Of a DNA stretch of 41,109 nucleotides, positions 25,391 to 33,929 are shown in pieces (position 1 is the first letter of the stretch; the number at the start of each line of letters is the position of its first letter). Source of the DNA: Cloacimonetes bacterium UBA5284 (lineage in GTDB: Bacteria; Cloacimonadota; Cloacimonadia; Cloacimonadales; Cloacimonadaceae); NCBI GenBank assembly GCA_002410505.1, contig DHSO01000012.1, positions 31,243 through 72,351 of the forward strand, in the 5' to 3' direction. The translations under genes were made by a program, and so were the position numbers. Below the pieces are notes generated by a model. The model worked only from the letters and a program-made list of their open reading frames with translations. It was not told the DNA's origin and made no database searches.

Positions 25391-26185
25391 ATGCGTTATC
25401 TCATCAAAATGGCCTACGACGGCAGCGAGTTTATCGGCTGGCAAAAGCAAAAGCAAGGTCGCAGCATTCAGTGCGTGATGGAAAAGGCGCTGGAGCAATT
25501 TAGCGGAGTATCCGTCCCGGTAATAGCCGCCGGCCGCACCGATGCCGGAGTGCACGCTTTGGCACAATACGCCCACTTTGATTATGAGGGCAGGATGACG
25601 ATGGAGCAGATGTTGAGAGCTTTTCGGCGCTGGTTGCCTGATGACATCAAAGTACTGCAGATCTGGCAGATAGGCAATGATCTTTCTGCGCGCTATCAGG
25701 CTTTTGAACGGCATTACAAATATCTGCTCAGCAAGGATCGCGATCCCTTCAACCGGCTATACAGCGGCTTTATTCCTCATCTGAGAATAAGCTTGAAACC
25801 TATGCAGGACGCAGCCCAACTCCTATTGGGACAGCACGATTTCAGCAGCTTTGGGCGCTTGAATCCCGAGGTGCCCAATCACATTTGCGAGATCAAGGAG
25901 ATAAGCATCGTGGAAGATGAAGATTATTTTACTTTTTACATCCGCGCCGATCGCTTTCTGCACAATATGGTACGCCGCATTGTGGGCACGCTGGCAAACA
26001 TCTCCCATTTTGCCTTGAGTCCGGATACCATCACCAAACTGCTGGCAGATAAATGCCCCCGCCAGAACCTGGTTACCACCGCCCCCGCAGAAGGCTTGTA
26101 TCTGATCGATGTGAAATATCCCTCAGAACTGCTTGACGGCAGAGGCACCTGCAGATTTGATGACCTGATTAAGAGGAAACCATGA
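25391..26185 (+). CDS. truA: tRNA pseudouridine synthase A
   Basis: 264 residues from ATG 25391 (MRYLIKMAYDGSEFIGWQKQ), the conserved TruA opening; the in-frame 25355 lies inside the preceding gene. Catalytic Asp51 is in AGRTDAGVHA. Other conserved parts are ARYQAFERHYKYLL, GQHDFSSFGR and RFLHNMVRRIVGTL. The enzyme makes pseudouridine at positions 38-40 of the tRNA anticodon stem-loop. The stop overlaps the hisS start (ATGA at 26182), coupling translation of the two tRNA-related genes. Confidence 0.96.
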   Translation: MRYLIKMAYDGSEFIGWQKQKQGRSIQCVMEKALEQFSGVSVPVIAAGRTDAGVHALAQYAHFDYEGRMTMEQMLRAFRRWLPDDIKVLQIWQIGNDLSARYQAFERHYKYLLSKDRDPFNRLYSGFIPHLRISLKPMQDAAQLLLGQHDFSSFGRLNPEVPNHICEIKEISIVEDEDYFTFYIRADRFLHNMVRRIVGTLANISHFALSPDTITKLLADKCPRQNLVTTAPAEGLYLIDVKYPSELLDGRGTCRFDDLIKRKP

Positions 26186-27435
26186 TGTATAAAATCCCCA
26201 GAGGAACTTTTGATATCTTGCCCGCGGATAGCGTAAAATGGCAATATGTAAAGGATATCTTCCGCAAAGTAGCCGCCAGTTTCGGCTACAGCGAGATCAC
26301 AACCCCGATCTTCGAAATGGCGGAGCTCTTTGAGCGCAGCTCCGGCGAAAACTCCGATGTAGTACAAAAAGAGATGTATCGCTTTAGCGATCAAAAAGGC
26401 CGAAATTTCGCTCTGCGCCCGGAAGGAACCGCCCCCGTGGTGCGTTCTTACGTGGAAAACCACATGGACAAGAGCGGAGCGCGCAGCAAGCTTTTCTATA
26501 TGGGTCCCATGTTTCGCTACGATCGCCCCCAAGCCGGCCGTTACCGCCAATTCTATCAATACGGCATCGAACTCATCGGCAGCAATCACCCCTATTTCGA
26601 CGCAGAAGTGATCGCCATCGAGATGAATTTTCTGAAAGCTCTGGGCTTGAAAGAATTGCGTCTGGAAATCAACAGCGTGGGCTGTGCCAATTGTGCCAAG
26701 GACTATGATGAAGCCCTGCGGGAATACTATCGGCCTCATCTGAATGACTTGTGCCCGGATTGCCAAAAGCGTTATCAGCAGAAGCCTCGCCGGCTCCTGG
26801 ATTGCAAAGTGCCATCCTGCAAGGTGTTCCGCAAAGCCGCGCCCTCTCAGCTGGACTATCTGGATGAGGATTGCCGGCTGCATTTTGCTGAAGTACTAAA
26901 GTATCTGGACACTATGGGAATTGCTTACAAGGTGAATCCGGCAATCGTGCGCGGATTGGACTACTATACAAACACTGCTTTTGAGGTGATAGTAGACGCA
27001 TTGGGCGCACAAAACTCCATCGCCGGCGGGGGACGTTACAACGCTCTGATCGCTGAGATAGGAGGCAAAGATACACCTGCAATCGGCTTTGCCGGCGGGT
27101 TTGAGCGCTTGCTCCTGGCACTGGAGAAAGAAGGTGTCACTTTGCCGGAAACAGTCCGGCCCAAAGTATATGCCGTCGCCATCGGAGAAGAAGCCCGAAG
27201 AGCAATCCTGCCCATTCTGCAAACTCTGCGTGAAGCTGGATTTTACGCCGAATACAATCCGGAAAAGACTTCTTTCAAAGCTCAGATGAAAGCTGCGGAC
27301 ACTTCCGGGGCAGACTATGCCATCATCCTGGGCGAAGATGAATTAGCGCAAGGCAAGTTGATTTTGAAGAACCTCAGGGATTCCGTACAGATTAGCCTCG
27401 ATCCGGCCGAAGTGCTGCACAATCTAAGCCAATAA
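26182..27435 (+). CDS. hisS: Histidyl-tRNA synthetase
   Basis: 417 residues, normal for bacterial HisRS. Class II motifs are present: PRGTFDILP at the start, LRPEGTAPVVR, motif 2 in MFRYDRPQAGRYRQFYQYG, the histidine-specific loops LDYYTNTAFEVI and AGGGRYNALI, and motif 3 GFAGGFERLL. An insertion with cysteine pairs (CANC, CPDC, LDCKVPSCK) is common in this family. The C-terminal anticodon-binding domain starts near residue 325. AAGAGG before the start and a four-base overlap with truA show coupling. hutH, which destroys histidine, lies 4 kb upstream on the same strand, separated by three genes. Confidence 0.97.
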   Translation: MMYKIPRGTFDILPADSVKWQYVKDIFRKVAASFGYSEITTPIFEMAELFERSSGENSDVVQKEMYRFSDQKGRNFALRPEGTAPVVRSYVENHMDKSGARSKLFYMGPMFRYDRPQAGRYRQFYQYGIELIGSNHPYFDAEVIAIEMNFLKALGLKELRLEINSVGCANCAKDYDEALREYYRPHLNDLCPDCQKRYQQKPRRLLDCKVPSCKVFRKAAPSQLDYLDEDCRLHFAEVLKYLDTMGIAYKVNPAIVRGLDYYTNTAFEVIVDALGAQNSIAGGGRYNALIAEIGGKDTPAIGFAGGFERLLLALEKEGVTLPETVRPKVYAVAIGEEARRAILPILQTLREAGFYAEYNPEKTSFKAQMKAADTSGADYAIILGEDELAQGKLILKNLRDSVQISLDPAEVLHNLSQ

Positions 27436-27503
27436 CTCAACGCATGATGAGGCCCTTCGCTTTCAGGAGGATCCCTCGCTAGCAACAGCCAAGGACAGGA
27501 TCA

Positions 27504-30500
27504 ATGTTATATACCAAAATCGCCTCACACTTGGAAGATTCCGCCTTTTTCAGGGATCTTCTGCCTCTGCGGGAAGATAGCCAGATCTATCACCTCAGCC
27601 AAAGTGCCCGGGCTTTGGTAGCTGCTCACATCTGGGCAAAAACGGGGAAGAACATCATCCTGGTTTCGCAGGACGATATCATCGCTGAAGACCTCTGGGA
27701 CGACCTGGTGAGCCTGGTGGGAAAGGACAATGCCTTCTATATGCCGGATTATGAGATCCTGCCATATGAGGAACGTTCGCCCCACTATTCTATCCGCGCC
27801 ACCCGCATGATCACTCTGCTGAACAACATCAGCAGTTCCATCCCCGCCATATACAGCCTGTCGATCCGCTCTTTTTTGCGCCTGATTCCATCCCGCAAGA
27901 TCCTTTCCAGCCATATTTTTCAATTGAAGAAAGGTGATGAACTGAACCCCGACGAGCTGCTGCAGCGCCTGCAAAACATGGGTTATGAGATCGAGTATCA
28001 GGTATCCACGGTGTATCAAGCGGCCAAACGCGGCGGCATCCTGGATCTATTTTCACCGCCATCCTTGCACCCTGTCCGGATCGAGTTTTGGGGCGATGAG
28101 ATCATGTCTATCCGCAGCTTTTCGGCAAACACACAGCGCTCTATCTCGCAGGAACTGGGCGAAATCACGGTTATCCCCGCCCGCGAGTTGTCTCTGGATG
28201 ATGTGGATTCCGGGTCTGTGATCATCGCCAGGATACGCGAGAAAGGCTTCTTTGAAGGCATCGAAAACTACTATAGCTTGCTCACCAAAGACCTCAGCCC
28301 CTTTGCCGACTATTTTGAGCCCGACGAACGCATCTTTATCTTCAGCAATTACAGCTATGTAGTAGAGGAGATGGAGGCCTTGATCGAACAAACCCACAGT
28401 CAATATCGCAAAGAACTGAAACACGGCAGCAAGGGCAAGATACCAAAAGTAAAAGAACTCATCTTAAGTGAAGAGGCTTTTTTCAAATGCAAGAAGCAAA
28501 GTGACAATGTCTACCTTTCTCAAAGCGAATTTGTGCTGCCCGGAATAAAAGAAAACATCCGCGCGCCGTTTAGCGGCCAGCCTGCCTTCGAGGGAGATTT
28601 GGGACTGTTTTCTCAATCTCTTGCCAACAAACGCCAACAGGGCTGGCAACACTACCTGCTCTTCGATAACGCTTCTCAGGAAAAGCGCATGCGCCAGATG
28701 ATCGGCGACAGTGTGCCCTACCTCAGCCATATCGGAGTCTTGCATGAAGGCTTTGAACTGGATGATGCGAAACTGGGACTATATACAGATCATGAGATAT
28801 TCAACCGTTATAAACGCAAACGCTACGCCCCGCGCTTTGCCCCCGGCGCGACCATTATCGACTACGAAAACCTGAAACCCGGAGATTATGTGGTGCATGT
28901 GGACCACGGTATCGGGGTATTTGAAGGTCTGAAAATCATTAAACTGGATGGACAGGAGGTGGAATGCCTGGTATTGCGTTATGCCAACGACGACAGAGTG
29001 TACGTGCCCACCTTCCAGCTCTCTCTGGTAAGTAAATATGTGGCAGAAGAAGGTGCCGCTCCCGCCCTGAATAAACTGGGCAGCGCCAAATGGCAAAATA
29101 CCAAGCACAAAGCTACACAGCAGATCGAATTGATCGCTGCCGATCTGGTGCGTCTTTATGCCGAGCGGGGCAGTCGTCCCGGTTTGGCCCACAGTCCGGA
29201 TACAGAATGGCAAAAAGAACTGGAGGATTCCTTCATATACGAAGATACTCCGGATCAAGCAAAAGCAGGCCGCGAGATCAAAGACGACATGGAGCTGCCT
29301 TCGCCCATGGAGCGTTTACTCTGCGGAGATGTGGGTTTCGGAAAGACGGAAGTCGCCATCCGCGCCGCTTTCAAAGCAGTGAACAGTGGTTATCAGGTGG
29401 CAGTATTGGCACCTACCACACTTTTGGCAGAACAGCACTACCGGGTGTTCAAAGAACGTTTGGCGCAATATCCGGTGCGCGTAGCCATGTTCTCCCGCTT
29501 TCGCAGCAAAGCTATGATTACAAGGGATGTTCAGGATATCGCCGGTGGCAGTGTGGATATCGCCATTGGCACCCACCGTCTGCTCTCAAAAGATGTCAAA
29601 TTCCCCAAGCTGGGCTTGCTCATCATCGATGAAGAGCATCGCTTCGGAGTGCGACACAAAGACCGTCTGCGCCGCATTCAGAGCAATGTTGATACCCTGT
29701 ACATGAGCGCTACACCTATCCCTCGCACCCTGAATATGGCACTGGCAAAGCTGAAAGAGATATCTTTGATGCAGACATCGCCCAAAGAGCGCTTGCCCAT
29801 CCGCACCATCATCACCCCGCGCGATATGGAAGTAATCAAGGACGCCATCCGCCGGGAAGTGGATCGCGGAGGCCAGGTATTCTTTGTGCACAACCGCGTG
29901 CAGACTATCGAAACTGTGGCTGCCGAACTGCGTCGGGAAATGCCGGATATCAGCTTTATGGTGGGGCACGCGCAGATGCCGGAACATCATCTGGAAGAGG
30001 TAATGAAAGCATTTGTGGATAGAGAGTTTCAGGTGTTGATCTCTACTACAATCATCGAAAACGGTATAGACATCCCAAATGCCAATACCATTTTGATCGA
30101 TCGTGCCGATACCTTCGGCCTGGCGCAGATCTATCAGATGCGAGGCAGAGTGGGACGCAGCAATCGCCGGGCATACGCCTATCTCCTGATACCCAAGGGC
30201 ACCACCGCCGTCGCACGTCAACGCCTGGAAGCCCTCACCCAATACGACTTTCTGGGCGCGGGATTTCAGGTGGCTTTGCGGGATCTGGAACTGCGCGGTG
30301 CCGGAACAATATTGGGCACCAAACAAAGTGGCATCATCCAAGCCATCGGATTTAACTACTATAACCGTCTGTTGGGCAGAGCCATAGAATATGCCGAGAG
30401 CGGCGATACCACAGCTCTATACACCGAAGACAGCCCCGCCGGCAGACAAAACATCAAGACCGAGGTAGATCTTTATTTTCCCCCGGAATACATCGATAAC

Positions 30501-30884
30501 GATCAAGAGCGCTTGAGGATATATCGCAGATTGGGAGAACTAAACAGCATGGAAGATATCGAAGACTTTGCCTTCGAACTACGGGATCGCTTTGGAGAAA
30601 TGCCCGAAAACGCACGATGGCTTTTGCTGTATTTCAAGATCGAGCTATTGGCAAAACGTCTGAAACTAAAAAACTGCACGGTGAAACGAGGGATAATGAC
30701 CATGGAGTATGATGCATCTAAAACTCCGCCCAAAGCAGAGATACTACGCTTTAGCGCAAAGATAAGTGAGCCTCTTCGTTACGATGCCGCCCACGGTCTG
30801 AAGATCATCGTGGAACTGGATGCTGAGCTGGATGCTTTGGCGCAATTTGAACGAGCTGTGGAGATTCTGGAATACGGCTCCTGA
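27504..30884 (+). CDS. mfd: Transcription-repair coupling factor Mfd
   Basis: 1126 residues, close to the standard length. The N-terminal UvrB-like module (about 1-330), RNA-polymerase-interacting domain with DYVVHVDHGIGVFEGL (from residue 461), and translocase lobes are all present. Walker A is GDVGFGKT at 608-615 and the DEEH box is at 709-712 (IIDEEHRFGVRHKD). Later motifs are SATPIPRTL, STTIIENGID and QMRGRVGRS, with the C-terminal domain covering the last 150 residues. Mfd removes RNA polymerase stalled at lesions and recruits UvrA. AGGA lies six bases before ATG 27504. It begins 68 bp after hisS and converges with the glycosyltransferase pair. Confidence 0.97.
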   Translation: MLYTKIASHLEDSAFFRDLLPLREDSQIYHLSQSARALVAAHIWAKTGKNIILVSQDDIIAEDLWDDLVSLVGKDNAFYMPDYEILPYEERSPHYSIRATRMITLLNNISSSIPAIYSLSIRSFLRLIPSRKILSSHIFQLKKGDELNPDELLQRLQNMGYEIEYQVSTVYQAAKRGGILDLFSPPSLHPVRIEFWGDEIMSIRSFSANTQRSISQELGEITVIPARELSLDDVDSGSVIIARIREKGFFEGIENYYSLLTKDLSPFADYFEPDERIFIFSNYSYVVEEMEALIEQTHSQYRKELKHGSKGKIPKVKELILSEEAFFKCKKQSDNVYLSQSEFVLPGIKENIRAPFSGQPAFEGDLGLFSQSLANKRQQGWQHYLLFDNASQEKRMRQMIGDSVPYLSHIGVLHEGFELDDAKLGLYTDHEIFNRYKRKRYAPRFAPGATIIDYENLKPGDYVVHVDHGIGVFEGLKIIKLDGQEVECLVLRYANDDRVYVPTFQLSLVSKYVAEEGAAPALNKLGSAKWQNTKHKATQQIELIAADLVRLYAERGSRPGLAHSPDTEWQKELEDSFIYEDTPDQAKAGREIKDDMELPSPMERLLCGDVGFGKTEVAIRAAFKAVNSGYQVAVLAPTTLLAEQHYRVFKERLAQYPVRVAMFSRFRSKAMITRDVQDIAGGSVDIAIGTHRLLSKDVKFPKLGLLIIDEEHRFGVRHKDRLRRIQSNVDTLYMSATPIPRTLNMALAKLKEISLMQTSPKERLPIRTIITPRDMEVIKDAIRREVDRGGQVFFVHNRVQTIETVAAELRREMPDISFMVGHAQMPEHHLEEVMKAFVDREFQVLISTTIIENGIDIPNANTILIDRADTFGLAQIYQMRGRVGRSNRRAYAYLLIPKGTTAVARQRLEALTQYDFLGAGFQVALRDLELRGAGTILGTKQSGIIQAIGFNYYNRLLGRAIEYAESGDTTALYTEDSPAGRQNIKTEVDLYFPPEYIDNDQERLRIYRRLGELNSMEDIEDFAFELRDRFGEMPENARWLLLYFKIELLAKRLKLKNCTVKRGIMTMEYDASKTPPKAEILRFSAKISEPLRYDAAHGLKIIVELDAELDALAQFERAVEILEYGS

Positions 30885-31061
30885 TACGGTTTCTTTGGTG
30901 AACCCGGATGATACCCTGAAGACCGTAGCGCATACATAGATATGGAATATATGTAAGCAAGGCATCGATTTTCTGAGCTTGGTTTGAGCCCGGCTATGCC
31001 CGCCCCCCAATAATGATCGAGGCTCCGCCCTCTACCCTCTAAGCAAATGTGATATCGGCCA

Positions 31062-32339
31062 TCAATCCACTGCTACAAGCGTCTGAATTCGCTTGTACAA
31101 GTCCCTTAGCTGCGCTCCTCGTTCATAAGCTGCTAACGCCGGCGAGAGCTCTGTCTCATATGAGGGTGTATCAAACAGCCTGTTTAAGCAAGCCTTGATG
31201 CCGGAAACCGATTCCATGGGACATAGTGTTGATATTCCGCATTCTCGCAACAATCCTGCCGCCTCACCATTCTGTGGCACCAAGGCCAGGATAGGCCTGC
31301 CCAAACGCAGGTATTCAAACACTTTGGAGGTAAGCGTGCCTTTGGGACTGCTGCTGTTGATTACCAAAATCAGCGCATCCGCCTCCTGCATGGTCTCCAA
31401 TGCCTCGCGATGGTTAAGCTGGTGTAGTACTTCAATTCTTTCGGAAATCCCGCTATGCATTATCTCATCATATACTTCCCGGTTAAAATTGCCATAAAGC
31501 CGAATTCTGAGATTTTGCGGCACCACCTCTTCTCGCTCCAGTTCCAATATCGCCTTGTACAAATGCTTTAGACTGCGTCGGGCATAGATATTGCCGAAGT
31601 AACTGAGCGTGTAGTGTTCGCTTGAGGGACGGCGGGGTTCCAGATCTGTAAAATCGTGTTCATCATGACCATTATAAAGCACAAAGCTTCGCTCTGTAAG
31701 GCCGGGATCAAATGCCGCCGCCAGATCATCCCTGATGCCGCGCGTGGCACAGATCACATAGTCCGCTCGTGCCAGGATACGCTGTTCCCAAGTTCGGGAG
31801 ATCTTGCGTTTGAAGGCGTTGCCCATCAGATCGTAATCCGAGAGCAGGGTCCAGTAATCTCGATAGTCCACAACCAGGCGCGCATGAAATTCTTCTGCCA
31901 GCCTATAGGCAGCCAGCGCGGAAGAAAAGGGGCCACAGGATACATAGATGATTTGGTAATCACCGTTTTTCAACAGCCTGCGCCCGGTTTTCAGCAGTAG
32001 CGGCAGCCAACCGATCTTATCGTCGATTGGCGCAAGTTGCCGGATCATCAGCTTCAGGCGTTCCGGGCTGCGTTTATACACCATCTGCGAAGCAGCACGG
32101 TTTTTTCCGAAAGCTTTGCGCAAAAGTGCCATGGGATCCCATGAGGGAACCCGGATCAGATGGCGCTGTGCACAATCTGCGCTCAGAGAGGGGTCGCTGT
32201 AAGCATACTCGATATCTTCCACCGTGAGAACAGTGATCTCGGCTCCGGCTTTGCTGAGGTAATTGACTGTCTTTTGGTTACGCAGCGCGGCAGGTCCGCC
32301 CAAGGGTGGATAGAAATAGCTGATATAAAGAATTTTCAT
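31062..32339 (-). CDS. GT4-like (GT-B fold) glycosyltransferase
   Basis: 425 residues from ATG 32339, whose ATGA overlaps the stop of the upstream glycosyltransferase gene; a longer frame to 32387 lies inside that gene. The start, MKILYISYFYPPLGGPAALR, is the classic opening of GT4 transferases that loop around the acceptor. The C-terminal donor domain shows LSYFGNIYARRSLKHLYKAI, IEVLHQLNHREALETMQEAD and KVFEYLRLGRPILAL, where the Glu of the last (E-x7-E-like region) contacts the nucleotide sugar. It probably adds a sugar to a surface polysaccharide or lipid-linked glycan at the cytoplasmic membrane. Donor and acceptor cannot be read. Confidence 0.9.
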   Translation of the reverse strand: MKILYISYFYPPLGGPAALRNQKTVNYLSKAGAEITVLTVEDIEYAYSDPSLSADCAQRHLIRVPSWDPMALLRKAFGKNRAASQMVYKRSPERLKLMIRQLAPIDDKIGWLPLLLKTGRRLLKNGDYQIIYVSCGPFSSALAAYRLAEEFHARLVVDYRDYWTLLSDYDLMGNAFKRKISRTWEQRILARADYVICATRGIRDDLAAAFDPGLTERSFVLYNGHDEHDFTDLEPRRPSSEHYTLSYFGNIYARRSLKHLYKAILELEREEVVPQNLRIRLYGNFNREVYDEIMHSGISERIEVLHQLNHREALETMQEADALILVINSSSPKGTLTSKVFEYLRLGRPILALVPQNGEAAGLLRECGISTLCPMESVSGIKACLNRLFDTPSYETELSPALAAYERGAQLRDLYKRIQTLVAVD

Positions 32340-33466
32340 AGTATATGGTCGATAAGTTTGAAGAGTGCAGGCTCCAGGGACTCCCAATTGAAGCGGGATT
32401 CGGATATCTCTATGCAGCGCCGGCTCATCGCCAGGTATTCGTCTTCAGGCATCTTCAACATGGTGGCGATGGCATCGGCGATATCCCGGGAATGGTATTT
32501 GCACAGCATTCCCAGCTTGTTGTAGGCGATCAGGCTCGTCATCAGGGGGGTCTTGATGCTGATCACCGGTAAACCCGCGGCAAAGTACTCCAATACCTTT
32601 AGCGGCGTGGCAAGGCTCATACGCTTCATCCCGGGATTGAATAGCCACAAGCCAAAGCGCGATCTTTTCAGCAAAAGCCCGATCTTTTCGGCAGGAATCC
32701 ACTCCTGATAGTAGATGACGGCATTCAGGTTGTAGCTGTTTACGCTGTCGTTAAATTCCTTCTCCACTCCCGGATCGTGGAATTTGCCCAAGATCAGGAT
32801 TTTGATGCGCGGGAATTCTTTTTTCAGCAGTGAAGCACACTTTAGTATTTTGAATACTCCTCTATTTCGGGTAAGCCCCCCGGCATAGATGAGATCGAAT
32901 CTCATCTCGCAAAGCTGAGCCAAAGCACCCGGAACATCACACTGATAATCCCACACATTTGCCACCGGATAATTTGGCAATACCAGAAGATTCTCCGCTT
33001 TCGGATTGGCCGGAAACAGCTGATTTAATATTTCTTGATTAACCGCCCACACTGCATCCGCCTTGGACGCCAGGTAACGCAGCGCAATCAGGTAGATCGC
33101 TTTCACCGGTAGCCGCAAGAGTAATGCGGCACGCTCGGCATGGGCATCGGCAAAAAACTCGTGAGAGTCAAAGACCAGCCTGCAGCCTAGCTTTCGCCTG
33201 AGGGCAAGCCCCACGAGGATAGTGATAGGCTCCACGCACACCACCAATTCCGGCCGTAGGCGCTTCGCCTCCCGATACAGCAAGGGCAAAGCCTTCAGCG
33301 GAGAACTGGCATCCACCACCACTTGATAGGGATTGATGCTGCTGTTCACCATACCGTTTGTGCTGATTATGTGCACATCTCCCCTGCGACTGAGGCTTTG
33401 TCCCAGTTTGTAACAGATTCTTACATCATTGGTGGGATGTGAGTTCGAGATTATGCAGCATTTCAT
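32336..33466 (-). CDS. GT4-like (GT-B fold) glycosyltransferase
   Basis: 376 residues from ATG 33466 (MKCCIISNSHPTNDVRI), preceded by AGGTG at a good distance; an in-frame GTG at 33475 overlaps that site. The N-terminal half shows DSHEFFADAHAERAALL, typical of GT4 enzymes with an acceptor-side 'DxHE' motif. The donor half shows IYAGGLTRNRGVFKILKC and LKVLEYFAAGLPVIS, with the conserved Glu. It is translationally coupled (ATGA) to the second glycosyltransferase, so both likely work on the same glycan. No polymerase, flippase or sugar-nucleotide gene is nearby. Confidence 0.9.
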   Translation of the reverse strand: MKCCIISNSHPTNDVRICYKLGQSLSRRGDVHIISTNGMVNSSINPYQVVVDASSPLKALPLLYREAKRLRPELVVCVEPITILVGLALRRKLGCRLVFDSHEFFADAHAERAALLLRLPVKAIYLIALRYLASKADAVWAVNQEILNQLFPANPKAENLLVLPNYPVANVWDYQCDVPGALAQLCEMRFDLIYAGGLTRNRGVFKILKCASLLKKEFPRIKILILGKFHDPGVEKEFNDSVNSYNLNAVIYYQEWIPAEKIGLLLKRSRFGLWLFNPGMKRMSLATPLKVLEYFAAGLPVISIKTPLMTSLIAYNKLGMLCKYHSRDIADAIATMLKMPEDEYLAMSRRCIEISESRFNWESLEPALFKLIDHIL

Positions 33467-33929
33467 CTTTATCACCTGTTTAACCAGATTGCTCCAGCAT
33501 TGATTATGTCAAGAGAATTGTCGATTGAGGCAGCTTGTCCCCCTTCTATGGCAAGCAAAGCTTATCTTAAGGTGTTTCGCCCACTTTCCCGCCTATCTCA
33601 TGCGATAAGCTATTGGAAGCGTAGCATGTCGTATAGGACAGTATCCCCTTTGCAATGATGATAGTATGTTTTGTCAGTTCCTACAGTAGTGCCAAGTTTA
33701 TATCAGTTCTCAGTAGCGCTCAGGCGCCAATTTGTGTTCATAGAGAAAATCTGTGGACATAGAAAAGAGGCAGGATAACGCTTCCATTCTCAGGCAGCAA
33801 GATTCTGCTTCTACTTTCCACGAGATTTATCTTGACTCTTTTTTTACTATGCAAATACTATCTTATAAAAGACATTATAGTAGACAGCAAAACTATGTTT
33901 CGCACCAAGAGGAGTAACTAAATCAGAAT
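33467..33929. other. Divergent spacer between glycosyltransferases and PocR kinase
   Basis: 463 bp with no supported gene. On the minus strand a perfect TTGACA is at 33512-33507, about 40 bp before the glycosyltransferase ATG, but no good -10 follows at normal spacing. The plus-strand promoter candidate is listed separately. No long repeats were seen. Confidence 0.6.
33832..33861 (+). promoter_or_regulatory. Candidate promoter for the PocR hybrid kinase gene
   Basis: TTGACT (33832-33837) and TACTAT (33856-33861) are 18 bases apart in an AT-rich stretch, with a predicted leader of about 60 nt. The -10 matches four of six positions. Confidence 0.45.

Noticed and set aside
25936..26883. 315-codon open frame on the minus strand
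   Set aside because: It is antisense to truA and hisS, both of which show full catalytic motifs. The antisense translation has no family resemblance or ribosome site.
29586..30341. 251-codon open frame on the minus strand
   Set aside because: It lies wholly within mfd, opposite conserved helicase motifs, and is explained by codon bias of the sense gene.
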